The notes under the pieces are model-generated. The model was not told the DNA's origin. It did no database searches and saw only the letters and a list, made by a program, of their open reading frames with translations. Below, piece by piece: positions 27,128 through 37,860 of a stretch of 64,000 nt of DNA. Numbering within the stretch: position 1 is the first letter of the stretch; every line of letters begins with the position of its first letter. The stretch is from Sceloporus undulatus. Lineage: Eukaryota > Chordata > Lepidosauria > Squamata > Phrynosomatidae. Location of the stretch: assembly GCF_019175285.1 (NCBI RefSeq), contig NC_056527.1, positions 119,286,101 to 119,350,100 on the forward strand, written 5' to 3'. The position numbers were made by a program, and so were the translations under genes.

Positions 27128-27335
27128 TGGACTTTGTTGTTGTTGTTGTTGCTCAAGCCATTTCTTAAGGCAAGCCTGTCATGGGTTTTCCTGGCAAGTT
27201 TCTTCAGAAGGGCTTTGCCATTGCCATCCTCTGAGGCCGAGAGAGTGTGACTTGCCCAATGGGTTTCCATGGCCAAGTTGGGATCTGAACCCTCATCTCC
27301 CTAGTCCCAATGCTCAAACCACTAGGCCATCCTGG
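27128..27335 (-). repeat. tRNA-derived SINE, antisense, with (GTT)n end
   Basis: (GTT)n precedes 'CTCAAGCCATTTCTTAAGGC', core 'GAGAGAGTGTGACTTGCCCA' and antisense B box 'TTGGGATCTGAACCCTC'. It ends 'ACCACTAGGCCATCCTGGCT'. Confidence 0.7.
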
Positions 27336-27814
27336 CTCCCAATCATTAGCCAGTCTCAATTGGCTTTCCCAAAGTATGAGAAGTCCAGTCAGGAAGAATA
27401 ACACACAGCTGAGTTCTGCAGAGTTTTCATTCAGATCAGGGTTCGAATCCTGGCAAGAGGAAGTCCCTTCGGAACCTGCCAGAAAACCCAGGATAGGGTC
27501 AGCTTAGGGTCGCCATGAGGGCACAAAAGAGCAAAAGCCAAGGGTCCAGGCTGAGCCAGAACCCTTCCTTTCCTGCAGGTATTATTGCAGCCCTAGAGCC
27601 CCCCTTTAGCCCCAGCCTCTGGCCCCTTGGCCCCCCTCCCCTCCCTGCCCTTTGACCCTTCGATGCCAAGAAGGGGCAGCAGAATGGAGGGGGCTCAAGG
27701 GAAAGGGACTTGGCTCCTCCAGCTCCCAGAAGCTGCAGCCAGTTTGGCCCCAAATGGGGAATTCTGGGAGCTGGAGTGAAACACAAAGCAAAGTCTGGGA
27801 GTGATCCCTGAGTG

Positions 27815-28015
27815 ATCTGCATCCAGACTGGAGAAATGACCTGGTTTGGCACCGCTTTAACTGCCTCCTTGGCTCAAAGCTATGGCATTCTGGGAGTTGG
27901 AGTTTGTTGTGGGGCCCAGAGCAGACAAACAACAAACTCCAACTCCCAGAATGCCATAGCCTTGCGCCAGAAAAAAAGTGAACGTGGTGCCAAACCGGGT
28001 TATTTCTCGGACGGT
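27815..28015. mobile_element. Palindromic MITE, copy 3, at the edge of the PAQR CpG island
   Basis: Arms 'TATGGCATTCTGGGAGTTGG' and 'CCAACTCCCAGAATGCCATA' flank a short loop. The outer arms are 'GGTTTGGCACCGCTTTAACT' and 'GTGGTGCCAAACCGGGTTAT'. It abuts the GC-rich region upstream of the PAQR gene. Confidence 0.8.
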
Positions 28016-28019
28016 TTCT

Positions 28020-29128
28020 GCTGTTGCCGGCCTTTGAGCGGAGGAGGGTTGCCCTGGGCTCCGGCTTCTTGCCCCGGGGCTCTGCGTGGCTGCTCTCTCT
28101 CCCGAGGGCCCTTGGCAGCCGCTGCTCTCTGGCGCCCTCCAGTGGGGCTGCCGAGGGGCCCCCCTGGAAGAAGCCGGCAGCCAGGCAGGGCCAGGCCCAG
28201 GCCGCGCCGATGCCCCTCCCAGGCACTGGGTTCGAATCCTTGGAGGGAGGGAGGCCGGAGGGGGGGGGGTCGGTCTGGGCTGCGGGGCGCCTTCGGGAGC
28301 CCTGGCTTCGAAGCCCGCCTGGCTCCCTCCCGGGCGACGGCGGGCGAGTCTGGGGGCCAAGGGCAAAGAAGGAAGCAAGGCCAGAGCTTCCCCTCAGCAG
28401 CCCCTTCCCTTCCCCCTGGAGCCTGCCTCCGGAGGGTCCCCGCGGAAGAGCTCCGGCGGCAGCAGCGGAGCCCCCTCGGCCCTGGCCCCCGACGGAGCCG
28501 GCTCCCTGCCTGCCTCCGTCTGTCCGCTGGCTGCTGCGAGGGGAGTGGGGCAGGTGCTCCTCCGGGCCCCTCCTGTCCTGACCCAGGGACCCCGCCAGAG
28601 AGCAGCAGGCGGCGGGAGAGAGGGACCGATCACGAGAGCTCCTGCCCCTCCCTCGATTTCTATGGGGGGAGGCGGGCTCACTTCCATGGCAACCCCCCCC
28701 CCCCCCGGCAGAGGAAGAAGAGGAGGAAGCAGCAGCAGCAGCATCCCTCCTTCGGTCTCCTTTGCCGCCTGGGCCTCGCTCCCTCTCCATCCCTGCCTCA
28801 GTCCCTGGCCTGAGTCGCAAGAGAGACGACAGGAGAAGGCGGCGGCGGGAGCATCCTCCTGAACCTCCCCAGCAGCAGCAGCAGCAGCAGCAGCATCCCT
28901 GGCAGCCGCCTCGGCCTCGCAATAGCTACCCCCCCCCCCGCATCGGAGCTCCACACAAAGAGAGAGAGAGAGAGAGAAGCCTAGATCGCCTTGGCTTGCA
29001 CCTGCGTGGCCCCTGAGCAGAGGAGCCAGAGGAAAGGGGCCCCTGAGGCTGCCCCTCTGGCCTTGCCCCTCTCCTGAGGAGGAAGCCCCCCCAACAGCCC
29101 CCACCCAGCCCTTCTCTCGGGGGTCCCG
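28020..29128 (+). promoter_or_regulatory. CpG island, presumed promoter and 5'UTR of the PAQR gene
   Basis: About 1.1 kb of CpG-dense sequence directly precedes the receptor ORF. It carries two (CAG)n tracts, 28730-28743 and 28870-28895, each followed by CATCCCT. It also has a poly-C run, an (AG)n tract (about 28959-28978) and an upstream open frame starting at 28762 and ending at 29016. The transcription start cannot be placed from sequence. Confidence 0.55.
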
Positions 29129-30271
29129 ATGGGCCAGGGGGGCAAGAGGACCCCGGGGGTCCCGGCGGGGGCCCTGCTCCTGCGCTCCAGCGAGGTGCCC
29201 CCCAGCATGACCGAGAGCTTCATCCTGAGCGGCTACCGCTGTCCGGGCTACTCCTTTGCCCAGTGCCTGGCCTCCGCCTTCCGGCCCACCAACGAGACGG
29301 GCAACTTCTGGACCCACTTCCTGGCCGTCTTCGTCTTCGCTTTCCACTTCCTGGAGCCCTTCTGGGGCCAGGAGGGCAGCCAGGGCCCTATGGCGCAAAG
29401 GGGGCCCACTGACCCCTTCTTCTACCCACTCTGGAACTACTTCCTGGGGGTCTGCAGCCTCCTGGTGGCCAGCAGCATGGCCCACCTCTTCAACTCCATG
29501 TCGCTGGTCATCCGGGAGATCTGCTTCTACATCGACTATGGCACCATCAGCGCCTACACCGTCGGCTCCTCCTTGGCCTATTTCTACTACATCTACCCAC
29601 CGGGTACCAAGAAGACCCCCCACGCACTGCCTACGCTGGGCCCTGCCAACCTCTCCTCTGGTCTCTGGCCCGGCCCGGCCGAAGGGTCCGGCTGGCTCTC
29701 CGCCACCCTGGTGGGCCACCCAGGCTCCTGGTTCGAGTCCCTGTACGTGCCCAGCACCTGCCTCATCGCCCTCTTCTGCACCTTGGCCTGCTGCAGCACC
29801 CGCCGACAGTGGCCCCGCTACCGCTACCTCATCCGCACACTGGTCTTCCTGCTGCCGTTTCTGGTGGTCTCCCTGCCGGTCTTCGAGAAGCTGTGGCACA
29901 TGGGGGGCAGCGGTGGCAGCGGTGATCAAGGGACAGGCCGGTTCTTCCTGCGCCACTGCTTCTGGCTCCTGGCCTCAGGCATCTTCAACATCAGCAAGAT
30001 CCCCGAGCGCTTCAGCCCAGGCAAGTTCGACATCTGGGGCCACAGCCACCAGTGGTTCCACTGCTGCACCTTCATGAGCATCTTGGACGAGCTGCACATG
30101 ATCCGGGGGGAGATCCGGGAACTGGGGGGCGGCCTCCCCCGGGCCCCCACCTTCCTCTCCACCTTTGGGGTCATGCTGTTCCTGATGGCCCTCGTGGCCA
30201 GCATCGTCGGATGGTTTGGGGTCAAGGCGTACGAAAGCCACCAGCGGAGCCTGGCCAAGAAGGCCAACTGA
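29129..30271 (+). CDS. Intronless PAQR-family seven-helix receptor, PAQR9-like (380 aa)
   Basis: The protein belongs to the progestin and adipoQ receptor family, probably the membrane progestin receptor branch, at the plasma membrane or endomembranes. It is a single uninterrupted ORF, as in PAQR7, PAQR8 and PAQR9. The family motif TNETGNFWTH spans 54-63. The three conserved elements of the CREST hydrolase-like site are present: SSMAHLFNS (His119), FYIDYGTIS (Asp136) and GHSHQWFH (His307/His311). The block FNISKIPERFSPGKFDIWGH resembles PAQR9 (FNVSKIPERIQPGLFDIIGH, from memory). Hydrophobic segments lie near 64-78, 100-119, 131-153, 211-221, 234-251, 281-297 and 355-374. The loop at about 155-203 is unusually long and Gly/Pro-rich. 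The first Met (29129) is chosen because the next, Met27, would drop the conserved SEVPPSMTESFILSGYR start. A true PAQR9 orthologue or a distinct paralogue are both possible. Confidence 0.85.
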   Translation: MGQGGKRTPGVPAGALLLRSSEVPPSMTESFILSGYRCPGYSFAQCLASAFRPTNETGNFWTHFLAVFVFAFHFLEPFWGQEGSQGPMAQRGPTDPFFYPLWNYFLGVCSLLVASSMAHLFNSMSLVIREICFYIDYGTISAYTVGSSLAYFYYIYPPGTKKTPHALPTLGPANLSSGLWPGPAEGSGWLSATLVGHPGSWFESLYVPSTCLIALFCTLACCSTRRQWPRYRYLIRTLVFLLPFLVVSLPVFEKLWHMGGSGGSGDQGTGRFFLRHCFWLLASGIFNISKIPERFSPGKFDIWGHSHQWFHCCTFMSILDELHMIRGEIRELGGGLPRAPTFLSTFGVMLFLMALVASIVGWFGVKAYESHQRSLAKKAN

Positions 30272-30486
30272 GAGGACTGCAAAGCTGCTGTGGCAGAGCA
30301 TGGGCTGGCGCTTCCTCTGCCACTCTTTTGCCTCCTGCCACACTGAGCCACTGGAGGGTCTCCTGGGTCCCTAAAATGAGGGGAAGACTGCCGGGGAGCC
30401 CACCATAACCTACTCAGGCAGACGAAATGGACCTGCAGCAGATTGAACTTCGGAGGGTGGGAGCATGGGGAAAGGGGGAGTCTTGA

Positions 30487-30492
30487 AATAAA
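30487..30492 (+). terminator. Poly(A) signal AATAAA for the PAQR gene
   Basis: A canonical hexamer 216 bp after the stop codon ('CTTGAAATAAAATG'). Confidence 0.65.
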
Positions 30493-32767
30493 ATGAAGAT
30501 GCAACTTGAACCCAAAATGGTGGCGTTCAAAGGCTGCCCCCCCCCAAAAAAAAATCTCTCTCTCTCTCTCTCTGATGGGGATGGTAAGTGATTGAGAGCC
30601 CTGGAATTGCTCAGTCACTCTGCAAATACAGTATGGAAAAGGCAGAGATTGCAGGTGGCTGCTTGGGTTTATTTTTCCTATAGGCAAATTTCAGGGCCTT
30701 GAATATGGAAAATAGGAGAGGAGGAAGATTTCCATTCTGGAGGGGAGTGGCTCTGCTGGAGGAAGAGGAAGTTGTGGGGCAGCAGAGGGTGCCCTGGCAA
30801 GAAAAGGGCCCCAAAGTGGGAGACTTTGAGGGTGCTGGGGAAGGAGGGGGTGGTTCAGTGGGGTGCACAGTTCCAGCAGTTGGGCCTCCTTAACAAGGCA
30901 TCTGCAAGTGCTAGCAGTGAGAATCTGGGGGCAAAGGGATTTCCCTGCAAGCCAGATCCCTCCAGAGGTATTGGGCTGCAAATCCCATCATCCACAGCCA
31001 GCGCAGGGTGCATGGTAGGTTTTGTCATCCAACACAGATAGAGGGAGCTGGTTATGAAAAGTTGCAGCTTGGTATCCAGGAGACTCCTGACCTTCCTGAG
31101 CATCCTTCCTTCTTTCTCAGCTTCTCCTCCTTCGCCATCTCTTTCCTACCTTTCAGCGTCCCAGATTCCCTCCCAAAGCAATGCCTCAGAGAAGAGGCTG
31201 GCTCTCCAGACCTTCTCCTCTCGCCCTGGGAGCCCTCCGACCCAATTCCCAGCCTCAGGGGCCTCCCAGCCTGGCTCCCTTTGCGGCCTCTATATATAAC
31301 CTGCAGGCACAAGTGGACTTTGTTGTGCTTTAATGCACAAAAATAGACCCCTATGCCGGGAGGAGGGCAAGGGCAGTCATAAAAATAGGCCACATGCATG
31401 GAAACCTTGGCTCCAGCCTCCTGGTGCGTCAAAGGGCCGCTTTCGGCACAGGGGTCTTTCCATGTTAGGAAAAGCAATCCCTCCTGTCCTTCAGGCTGGA
31501 AGGGCATCTTCTTTGGCTCTCTCTTGGTCTCTCCAGCCTCCCCCCCCCTTGATGCCACGCCAGAGAAAAAGACCAAGATTGAGGTCGTGGCTGGGCATTG
31601 GTTGTGCGACAGCTGCTGACCGCCTGGGTGAGGAAGGAGGCCAGCAGCAAGCAGTGGGGGGACGGGGAAGCCACCTGCCGCCTCCCCACTACTCCAGCAG
31701 GACCCACTTTTCCGCCACCCTAGGAGTCCCTTCCCCAGCGACCCCAAAGGGTCAAGGAGCTGGGCCTCCCCTTGTCTTTAGGGTCCTGAGAGAGGCAAAG
31801 GGCAGCATAAGACAAGATGGACAGCTCCCCACACAACCACACATGCCTCTCCTGTTGGATTCCCCAGCGCAGCGCAACCTCCATCTCTCTCTCTCTCTCT
31901 CTGGCTGCTGTCTGGGGAATCTGGTTTCCCAGCAAGGGATGCTTTGTGTCTAAACAGTCTGTCTGCAGGGATCCCTCCATCCAGGCCCAGAGGGGAGCTC
32001 TCCTCTGAATTTGGCAGCGGAGGCTGAAGCCACACTCTCTGGTCAGGTTCAGAGCTACATTGGCTTGGTGGTTGTGTAAACAGGGCCCAGTCCTAGTGGA
32101 GGAAGGGACTGAAACAAATGTATCTCCACTGCCCCCTTTCCTTTCCCACCACGTACCCCCAAGGGATCTTTGGGCAGTTTGCCCTTCCATCAGCCATGGA
32201 CTTTGGGGACAGCTGCTTTGGTCCAGGAGCTTGGGGGCCTCCCAGACAGACAGAGGGCTGTGCCATGACTTCTGTTGGACTGCCTTCTCCTTCCCCAGAG
32301 ACCAAAAGGCTTTGTCAGCCTCAGTCCTCTATGTTGGTACTGCTGAGGGATGCTCCCTTTCAGCCCCTAGAATTGAGGACCTTTGGTTCAATAAGTACCC
32401 AGAGCTTGTAATGTCAAGTCTGAGAATAAATTCCTTACTGCCTGCCAATAGAAAGGGGAAAGCCATGACACGGTGGTATCATTAGAGGGTGCAGGGGGTG
32501 CTGACCGCACCGGGTGACCTTCCAAAGGGAGTGTCCCAAAGTGGAGTGGTATACCTGGTGTGGCTGCTGGGCAAGCGAAGAAGGGCATCGCGTCCCCTTC
32601 TCACTCGCCCAGCAGCCACAGTAGCCCCTTCTGGGGGGGGGGGGTCAGTCCCTTCCATCTGGGTTTTGGTGTGGTTGCGTGCCAGAGCCAAAATGGACTT
32701 CCAAGGGCCAAGGCAGTCTGCCCAACCCCCAGTATGCCACTGCCAGGATGATGTCATGTTTTGAGTA

Positions 32768-32870
32768 TTGGAGTATGAGTCTGGTGATCAGGGTTCAAGT
32801 TCCCACTCGGTCATGGAAACCTATTGGGTGACTATGGACAAGTCACATTCTTGCAAAGAAAACCCCATTT
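32768..32870 (+). repeat. tRNA-derived SINE fragment, sense
   Basis: 'GATCAGGGTTCAAGTTCCCA' carries the B-box. The CORE-like 'GGTGACTATGGACAAGTCAC' follows, in the opposite orientation to the other copies. Confidence 0.6.
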
Positions 32871-33149
32871 TGGAGGTTATACATTTCACCTTAGGGGTGC
32901 CATGTTGGGGGGGGGGGAATTGAAAGCAGACAAGAAGAAATGGGGAGATTCATTAATTGTCCTTCATAGTTTCTTTTGCTGAATTGCTTGGATTAGTTCC
33001 TTGGCTATTTTGTACATAAATCAGGGCCTTCACAGAAAACAGCATGCGTTGTCACCACTGATCCCTAGCGGCACATTTTGCCATTGGTTTCTTCAAAGGT
33101 GCTCTTTTTTGTCTTGATTTAGACTTGACATCTCCCTGAGAAGCCAAAA

Positions 33150-34270
33150 TACCCTGAAGGCACTCCGAGTCCCATCTGATCTTGGAAGCTAAGCAGGGTC
33201 AGACCTGCTTCGATGGGACACCACCAAGGAATACTAGCCTATATTTCAAAGGCAGGCAATGTCAAATCACCTGGATGACAGAATTGGGAGCATACTTATC
33301 AAATTTGCAAATGACATCAAATTAGGAGGAATAGCTAATACTCCAGAGGACAGGATCAAAATTCAAAATGACCTGAATAGACTTGAAAGCTGGGTCAAAG
33401 CTAACAAAATGAAATTCAACACGGAGAAATGTAAGGCACTGCACTTAGGGAGGAAAAATAAACTGCACAGATATAGGATTATGGGGGACACCTGGCTGAA
33501 TGAGAGACTTCTACGTGTGAAAGGGATCTAGGAGTCCAAGTAGACCACAAGTTGAACATGAGTGAACAGTGCGATGCGGCAGCTAAAAAGGCCAATGCAA
33601 TTTTAGCCTGCATCAATAGAAGTATAGTGTCTAGATCAAGAGAAGTAATAGTGCCGTTCTATTCTGCTCTGGTCAGGCCCCACCTGGAATATTGTGTCCA
33701 GTTCTGGGCACCACAATTCAAAGTGGATGTGGAGAAACTGGAGCATGTCCAAAGGAGGGCAACAAAAATGGTGAAGGGTCTGGAAACCATGAAGCCCTGT
33801 GAGGAAGGACTGAGGGAGCTGGGGATGTTTAGCCTGGAGAAGAGAAGGTTAAGAGGTGATATGATAGCACTGTTTAAATATTTGAAAGGATGTCACATTG
33901 AGGAGGGAGCGAGTTTGTTTTCTGCTGCTCCAGAGAATAGGACGCAGAACAATGAATGCAAGCTCCAGGAAAAGAGATTCCACCTCAACATTAGGAGGAA
34001 CTTCCTGAGAGTAAGGGCTGTTCGACAGTGGAATGCACTTCTTCCTCGGAGGGTGATAGAGTCTCCTTCCTTGGAGGTCTTTAAACAGAGGCTGGATGGC
34101 CATCTGTCAGGGATGCTTTGATTTGGATTTCCTGCATGGCAGAAGAAGGGGGTTGGACTGGATCAGGGCCCTTGCGGTCTCTTCCAACTCTATGATTCTA
34201 CCTCTTGAGGATCCTTTGCCTAGGAAAACCGTTGTCATAAATCCACAGGAGACTTGAAAGCAACATACAA
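33150..34270 (+). repeat. 5S rRNA-derived SINE interrupted by a CR1 LINE
   Basis: A 5S-like head ('CATCTGATCTTGGAAGCTAA', then 'GCAGGGTCAGACC') and the start of the SINE body run from 33150 to about 33280. The SINE body resumes at about 34200 ('CCTCTTGAGGATCCTTTGCC') and ends with the RTE/BovB-like tail ('CAGGAGACTTGAAAGCAACA'). The CR1 between them is described separately. Orientation is sense for both elements. Confidence 0.75.
33281..34199 (+). mobile_element. 5'-truncated CR1 LINE, end of ORF2 and 3' end
   Basis: The reverse-transcriptase palm is present as ILIKFANDIKLGG, where the usual catalytic FADD reads FAND. The thumb/C-terminal part follows: KIQNDLNRLESWVKANKMKF, then a stop and frame change near 33530, then LVRPHLEYCVQFWAPQF and [11 protein letters not shown]. 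It ends with the CR1 terminus 'CCAACTCTATGATTCTA'. The element is inactive: truncated, frameshifted, and with the second catalytic Asp pair altered. Confidence 0.85.
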
Positions 34271-34382
34271 TTCAAATTTAACTGGCTATTTGCAATATTT
34301 GGGAAGCAGCGCTTGTTACCCCACAAATTCATTAAGGAAGCCTTAATAGAAGAAAGGGGTAAATAATGAGCTTTGAACTAGG

Positions 34383-34592
34383 CTGCATCCACACTGCAGG
34401 AGTCGTGCAGTTTCACACCACTTTCACTGCTATGGCTCAAGGCAATGGAATCCCAAGAATTGTATTTTTGTGAGACATTGATCCTTCTCTGTCAGAGGAA
34501 ACTATCATTCCCAGAATTCCATCGGACTGAGTTATTATTATATGATGTGGTATGGAACTGGATGCTTTCCGCAGTGCGGATGCAGCCTAGCT
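34383..34592. mobile_element. Palindromic MITE, copy 4 (diverged)
   Basis: The ends are clear, 'GGCTGCATCCACACTGCAGG' and 'CCGCAGTGCGGATGCAGCC'. The inner arms are only partly complementary ('GGAATCCCAAGAATTG', 'ATTCCCAGAATTCCAT'). It appears to be an older copy or subfamily. Confidence 0.65.
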
Positions 34593-34845
34593 AAATTTAA
34601 CCAGGTGTAGCTCTTGTTTTGAGCTGTTTGGGAACCAGGAAAGAAAGGTTGCAGCTGTGGGGCCTGTTTAGCTCAAGACCAGAAAAGCCACCTGGGACCA
34701 GACCCACGGAGGCCTCTTTGGTCAAATGTCCTGCCTACACAGCCATCCGTCAACTGCCCCAAAGGGGAGCCCACCAGCTGGACCGGGGGGGGGGGGGCGG
34801 GGCAAGAACAACCTCCTGAGGGTCAGAGAGAGAGGGCTATACAGT

Positions 34846-35080
34846 GGGGGCCCTTCGTATCTGTTGGAGTTTGGTTCCCAGTCCCCCCCCATGGATAACG
34901 AAATCCATGGATGCTCAAGTCCCATTAAATATAATGGTTGAGTAAAATGATGCCCCTTATATAAAATGACAAAACCAAAGTTTGCTTTTTAGAATTTATA
35001 TATGTTTAAAATATTTTCAAGCCATGGATACTTGAATCTGTGGATAAAAAATCTGTGGATAGCTGGGCTGACTGTACATT
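34846..35080. mobile_element. Tigger/pogo-like non-autonomous DNA transposon
   Basis: Terminal inverted repeats TACAGTGGGGGCCCTTCGTA and (complement) TACAGTCAGCCCAGCTATCC are flanked by TA. The interior has 'GAAATCCATGGATGCTCAAG', 'CCTTATATAAAATGACAAAA' and 'TATTTTCAAGCCATGGATAC', typical of short Tigger-type elements. Confidence 0.7.
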
Positions 35081-36879
35081 CAGGAGTATGTGCATGCATA
35101 TGTAACATGCAAAGAAAAACCATTCACAAGAGCCAAGGGTGGTCTACTGAACGGGGGGGGGGGGGGGGAAGGCAGGGACTCTACCTTTTACTTTGAGCTA
35201 TCCAATACAAATCAAACAAAAGTAGTCCCTCCACATGACCAAAGCTCTGATCTGGGATGAGGCAGCCTCCAGCGTGGAGGAGCAGGTGGTCCCCTTCAGG
35301 ATGGCATTGCTTTGGATGCTGTTTCCAGAGGCAGAGTAGGGCCAGAGAGGACCCTCCCCTGAAGGAGCAGGTGAGTGGCCCATTGCTACTATCCCTCTCC
35401 CTCTCAGCCTCCTCCTCCTATTTTCAACACTGTGAAGATGCAACATGAGAGGCAGCAAGCTTTGCTCCTGGGCCTAGAGGGCATTGCAAGCAGGGCTGGG
35501 AAGGGAAATTTCCCCAGGGCAGCTAAGTCTCCACAGAAGGACCAGTTTTGGAGAGACCCTTCCTGAAGCCCTGAAGGGATTGGAGGGTGCAAGAGAACCG
35601 GTTCCCCCATGCCGCTGTAGTGGCACTCAAGAGCAGAGGGGAAGGGTGGCACGCTGGACATTGGCAGGAGATGGGGGTGGTTTAAATATAGAATGGAGAC
35701 CTCTGGAGCGAAGGACAAAAGGAGGAAACCCCTAGAAGGACGGGTGGGTTGCTCCAGGAGTGTGCAAAAGTGCAACACAAGACTCTGCTTCAGCGCAAGT
35801 GGCTTCACATCCAAGGAGCAAGATGATCCTGATGGGCTTCTGCTGGGGAGGCAGGTTGGAGGGGCACAGCAGTCCCATGGGCTCGGGGGGCTCCTCTCTT
35901 TAATCCCAAAATCCAGGGATCTGGGTAGGACTTCTGCAGGTGGGGACCCTGAGTCCTCAGCCCAAAAAATACATCCTGGGACTGAGCTTTTCTGAGTCCT
36001 GTGAGGGCAAGTGTCAGGGAAGGCACGGAAGGGCACCCTTCCTGCTTGTCCCTGCAGGTACCCCCCCCCCCCCCCGGTTAGCCCAACCTGGGATCTTCTC
36101 AACTTGCGGCTGCCACCTGTCATTTCCTCCTCCTTTTCTTCTGGATGCAATGGCCGGGGAGGGCAGAGATGGCATGGCACCTTCTGCTTTCCTTCCATTC
36201 TCCCTTTGGGCCCAGTGTGGATTGGGTCCAGAGGGAGAGAGCAAGGAAGTGAGCAGCTGAGCCTTTCAAGAGCAGCAGCCTTCTCCTCCTCTAAAATCCT
36301 CAAAATGGCAAGCCAGAAGGATGGGTTAACAGCCCAGTTGAACAGTGTTCAAGAGGCATGGTCTGGTATTTGAATGGTGCCCCTCCCCCCATGAGCTGGG
36401 GGACATGGGAGTTCCGCTTTCCCCATTCATGCTTCAGCAGTTCTTGGGGGGGACAGCGAGGGTCCACTTCAGGGGCCAACTGCCCTTTGCCAGGAGGGTT
36501 GCCTTGCCTCCAGAGACAGGCACGCCCAGTCTTTGCCATTGCCAAAAAGAAGGAGGACCACCCTCATGGACTCTTGGGATCCACTGGTAGACTGAGAGGT
36601 GGTTTGCAGGTGATCAAAAGAGCTTCCTGGCTCCCCTTTTAAAAACAACAGCAAGATCAAATATGCTCCTCTCTTCCCAAATTATGCTGTTGGGCTGGAG
36701 CCACCCGGTATGCCACTCATGGAGCACCTTTGCTCCCCAAGGGTCCACTTTGCATCTGGCTACGTCTGGTGAATTTCAGGGCTCCAGGAAAGGTCCAAGC
36801 AGACCTTGCAAGCCCTCCTGACACTAGGACTGTGGGAGGCTGCCAGACCATTCGCAATAGCAGCCCCCCCAGCAACAGC

Positions 36880-36998
36880 CAGCAGGTCCTAGGCGTCCCC
36901 TTCTGAAGTGGTCTACTTTCCAAGTACTCACTGGTCCCAACCCTGCCTACGCTTCCAAAATCAGACAAGAGCAGTTGTGTTCAGAAGAGCATGGTAGT
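36880..36998 (-). repeat. 5S rRNA-like fragment (pseudogene or SINE head), antisense
   Basis: The plus strand carries the complement of the 5S A-box to C-box region: 'TTTCCAAGTACTCACTGGTC', 'CCCTGCCTACGCTTCCAAAA', 'TCAGACAAGAGCAGTTGTGT'. It is about 75-80% similar by eye. No SINE body is evident beside it, so it may be a 5S pseudogene or a truncated SINE. Confidence 0.55.
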
Positions 36999-37504
36999 AG
37001 TCAGTGTGCACACAGAGGGACATGGACCCTTTCTCGTGGCACATGCCTAATCACAGGGAGGTGCTTCAGGCACAGTGGCGGGTTCCAAAGTTCATGCATG
37101 GTGGGGGCAGTGGTTGTTCATGGTTTTTCTAAGCTTTGACGCAAAGGATCTGGTGGCCAGAGTAGATGTAGGAAGCACCAGGTCTTTGTGTGTCCATCTC
37201 ACCCAGCACCCTGGCAGCAGCAGTGGCTATTGGGTGGCTCCAGGCAGGATTCTCACTCAGCTCTGCCTGAGGCTCCCTCCTGGCGGCTTGCTGCTCAAGC
37301 AGTAGCCAGGCCCTGATGCTGCTTCATTTGGCTTCTAAAACCAGACCAGCTCCAGGAAGCCAGCCAGTGTCTGCTCTGAGCCAGGAGCCCTCTTTCCTCC
37401 TTGCCCCAGCCCTGTTTATTTCCTTCTCAAGAACTTCATGCCTGGGAAAGTTTTTTTTTTGGGGGGGGGGGGGGCAAGGGGATATCATCACCCACTAAGA
37501 AGCA

Positions 37505-37860
37505 GAATCCTGTGGCTGGGTCAGACCAAAGGCCTCTCTCATCCAGCATCCTGCACACACAGTAAGAAAACCAGGGGGAAATCTACAGGGAAAACAGGAG
37601 GAGGGTAGCTCTCTCCTGCTCAGGTTCCTCAGAAATCATGATTCTAAGGCACACTGCCTTCCATGCTGGAGGGAATATATAGGCCATCATGACTAAGAGC
37701 CACTGGTTGCCCCAATCTGTCATGGATCTGTGCAGCCCCTGCTTTGAGGCATCCGTTGGCAGCCATCACTACCTCTAGCAGAAAATAGTTCTACTGTTTA
37801 AGTATCTGCTGCCAGAAGCACTTAAGGACACTGTAACTACTAGCCTTTGATGGGTTTCTC
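37505..37860. repeat. Interspersed retroposon fragment
   Basis: 'GGTCAGACCAAAGGCCTCTC', 'CATCCAGCATCCTGC' and 'GGCAGCCATCACTACCTCTA' belong to a LINE-3'-end-like repeat common in lizards. A related interrupted copy lies at about 58520-58760. The family name is not certain. Confidence 0.5.

Larger units (their letters stand above)
22900..27800. other. PCOLCE-PAQR intergenic region
   Basis: No gene is supported. It contains CR1 ends (23765-24020), two antisense tRNA-derived SINEs (24952-25122 and 27128-27335), poly-C runs (about 24706-24718 and 25607-25624), a (GAT)n tract (about 26573-26592) and unassigned unique sequence between 25130 and 27100. Confidence 0.6.

Noticed and set aside
28225-28245. 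Possible tRNA B box (GGTTCGAATCC) upstream of the PAQR gene
   Set aside because: No A box at the right distance and no cloverleaf arms. B-box-like words also occur in the SINEs.
27606-29956. Very long minus-strand open frames opposite the PAQR gene and its CpG island
   Set aside because: They are Gly/Arg/Ala-rich, overlap the conserved receptor on the other strand and run through a MITE. GC-rich DNA lacks stop codons, so these are shadows.
35404-36303. 299-codon minus-strand open frame between PAQR and FBXO24
   Set aside because: Low-complexity Pro/Ser composition, no known motif, no promoter or poly(A) context.
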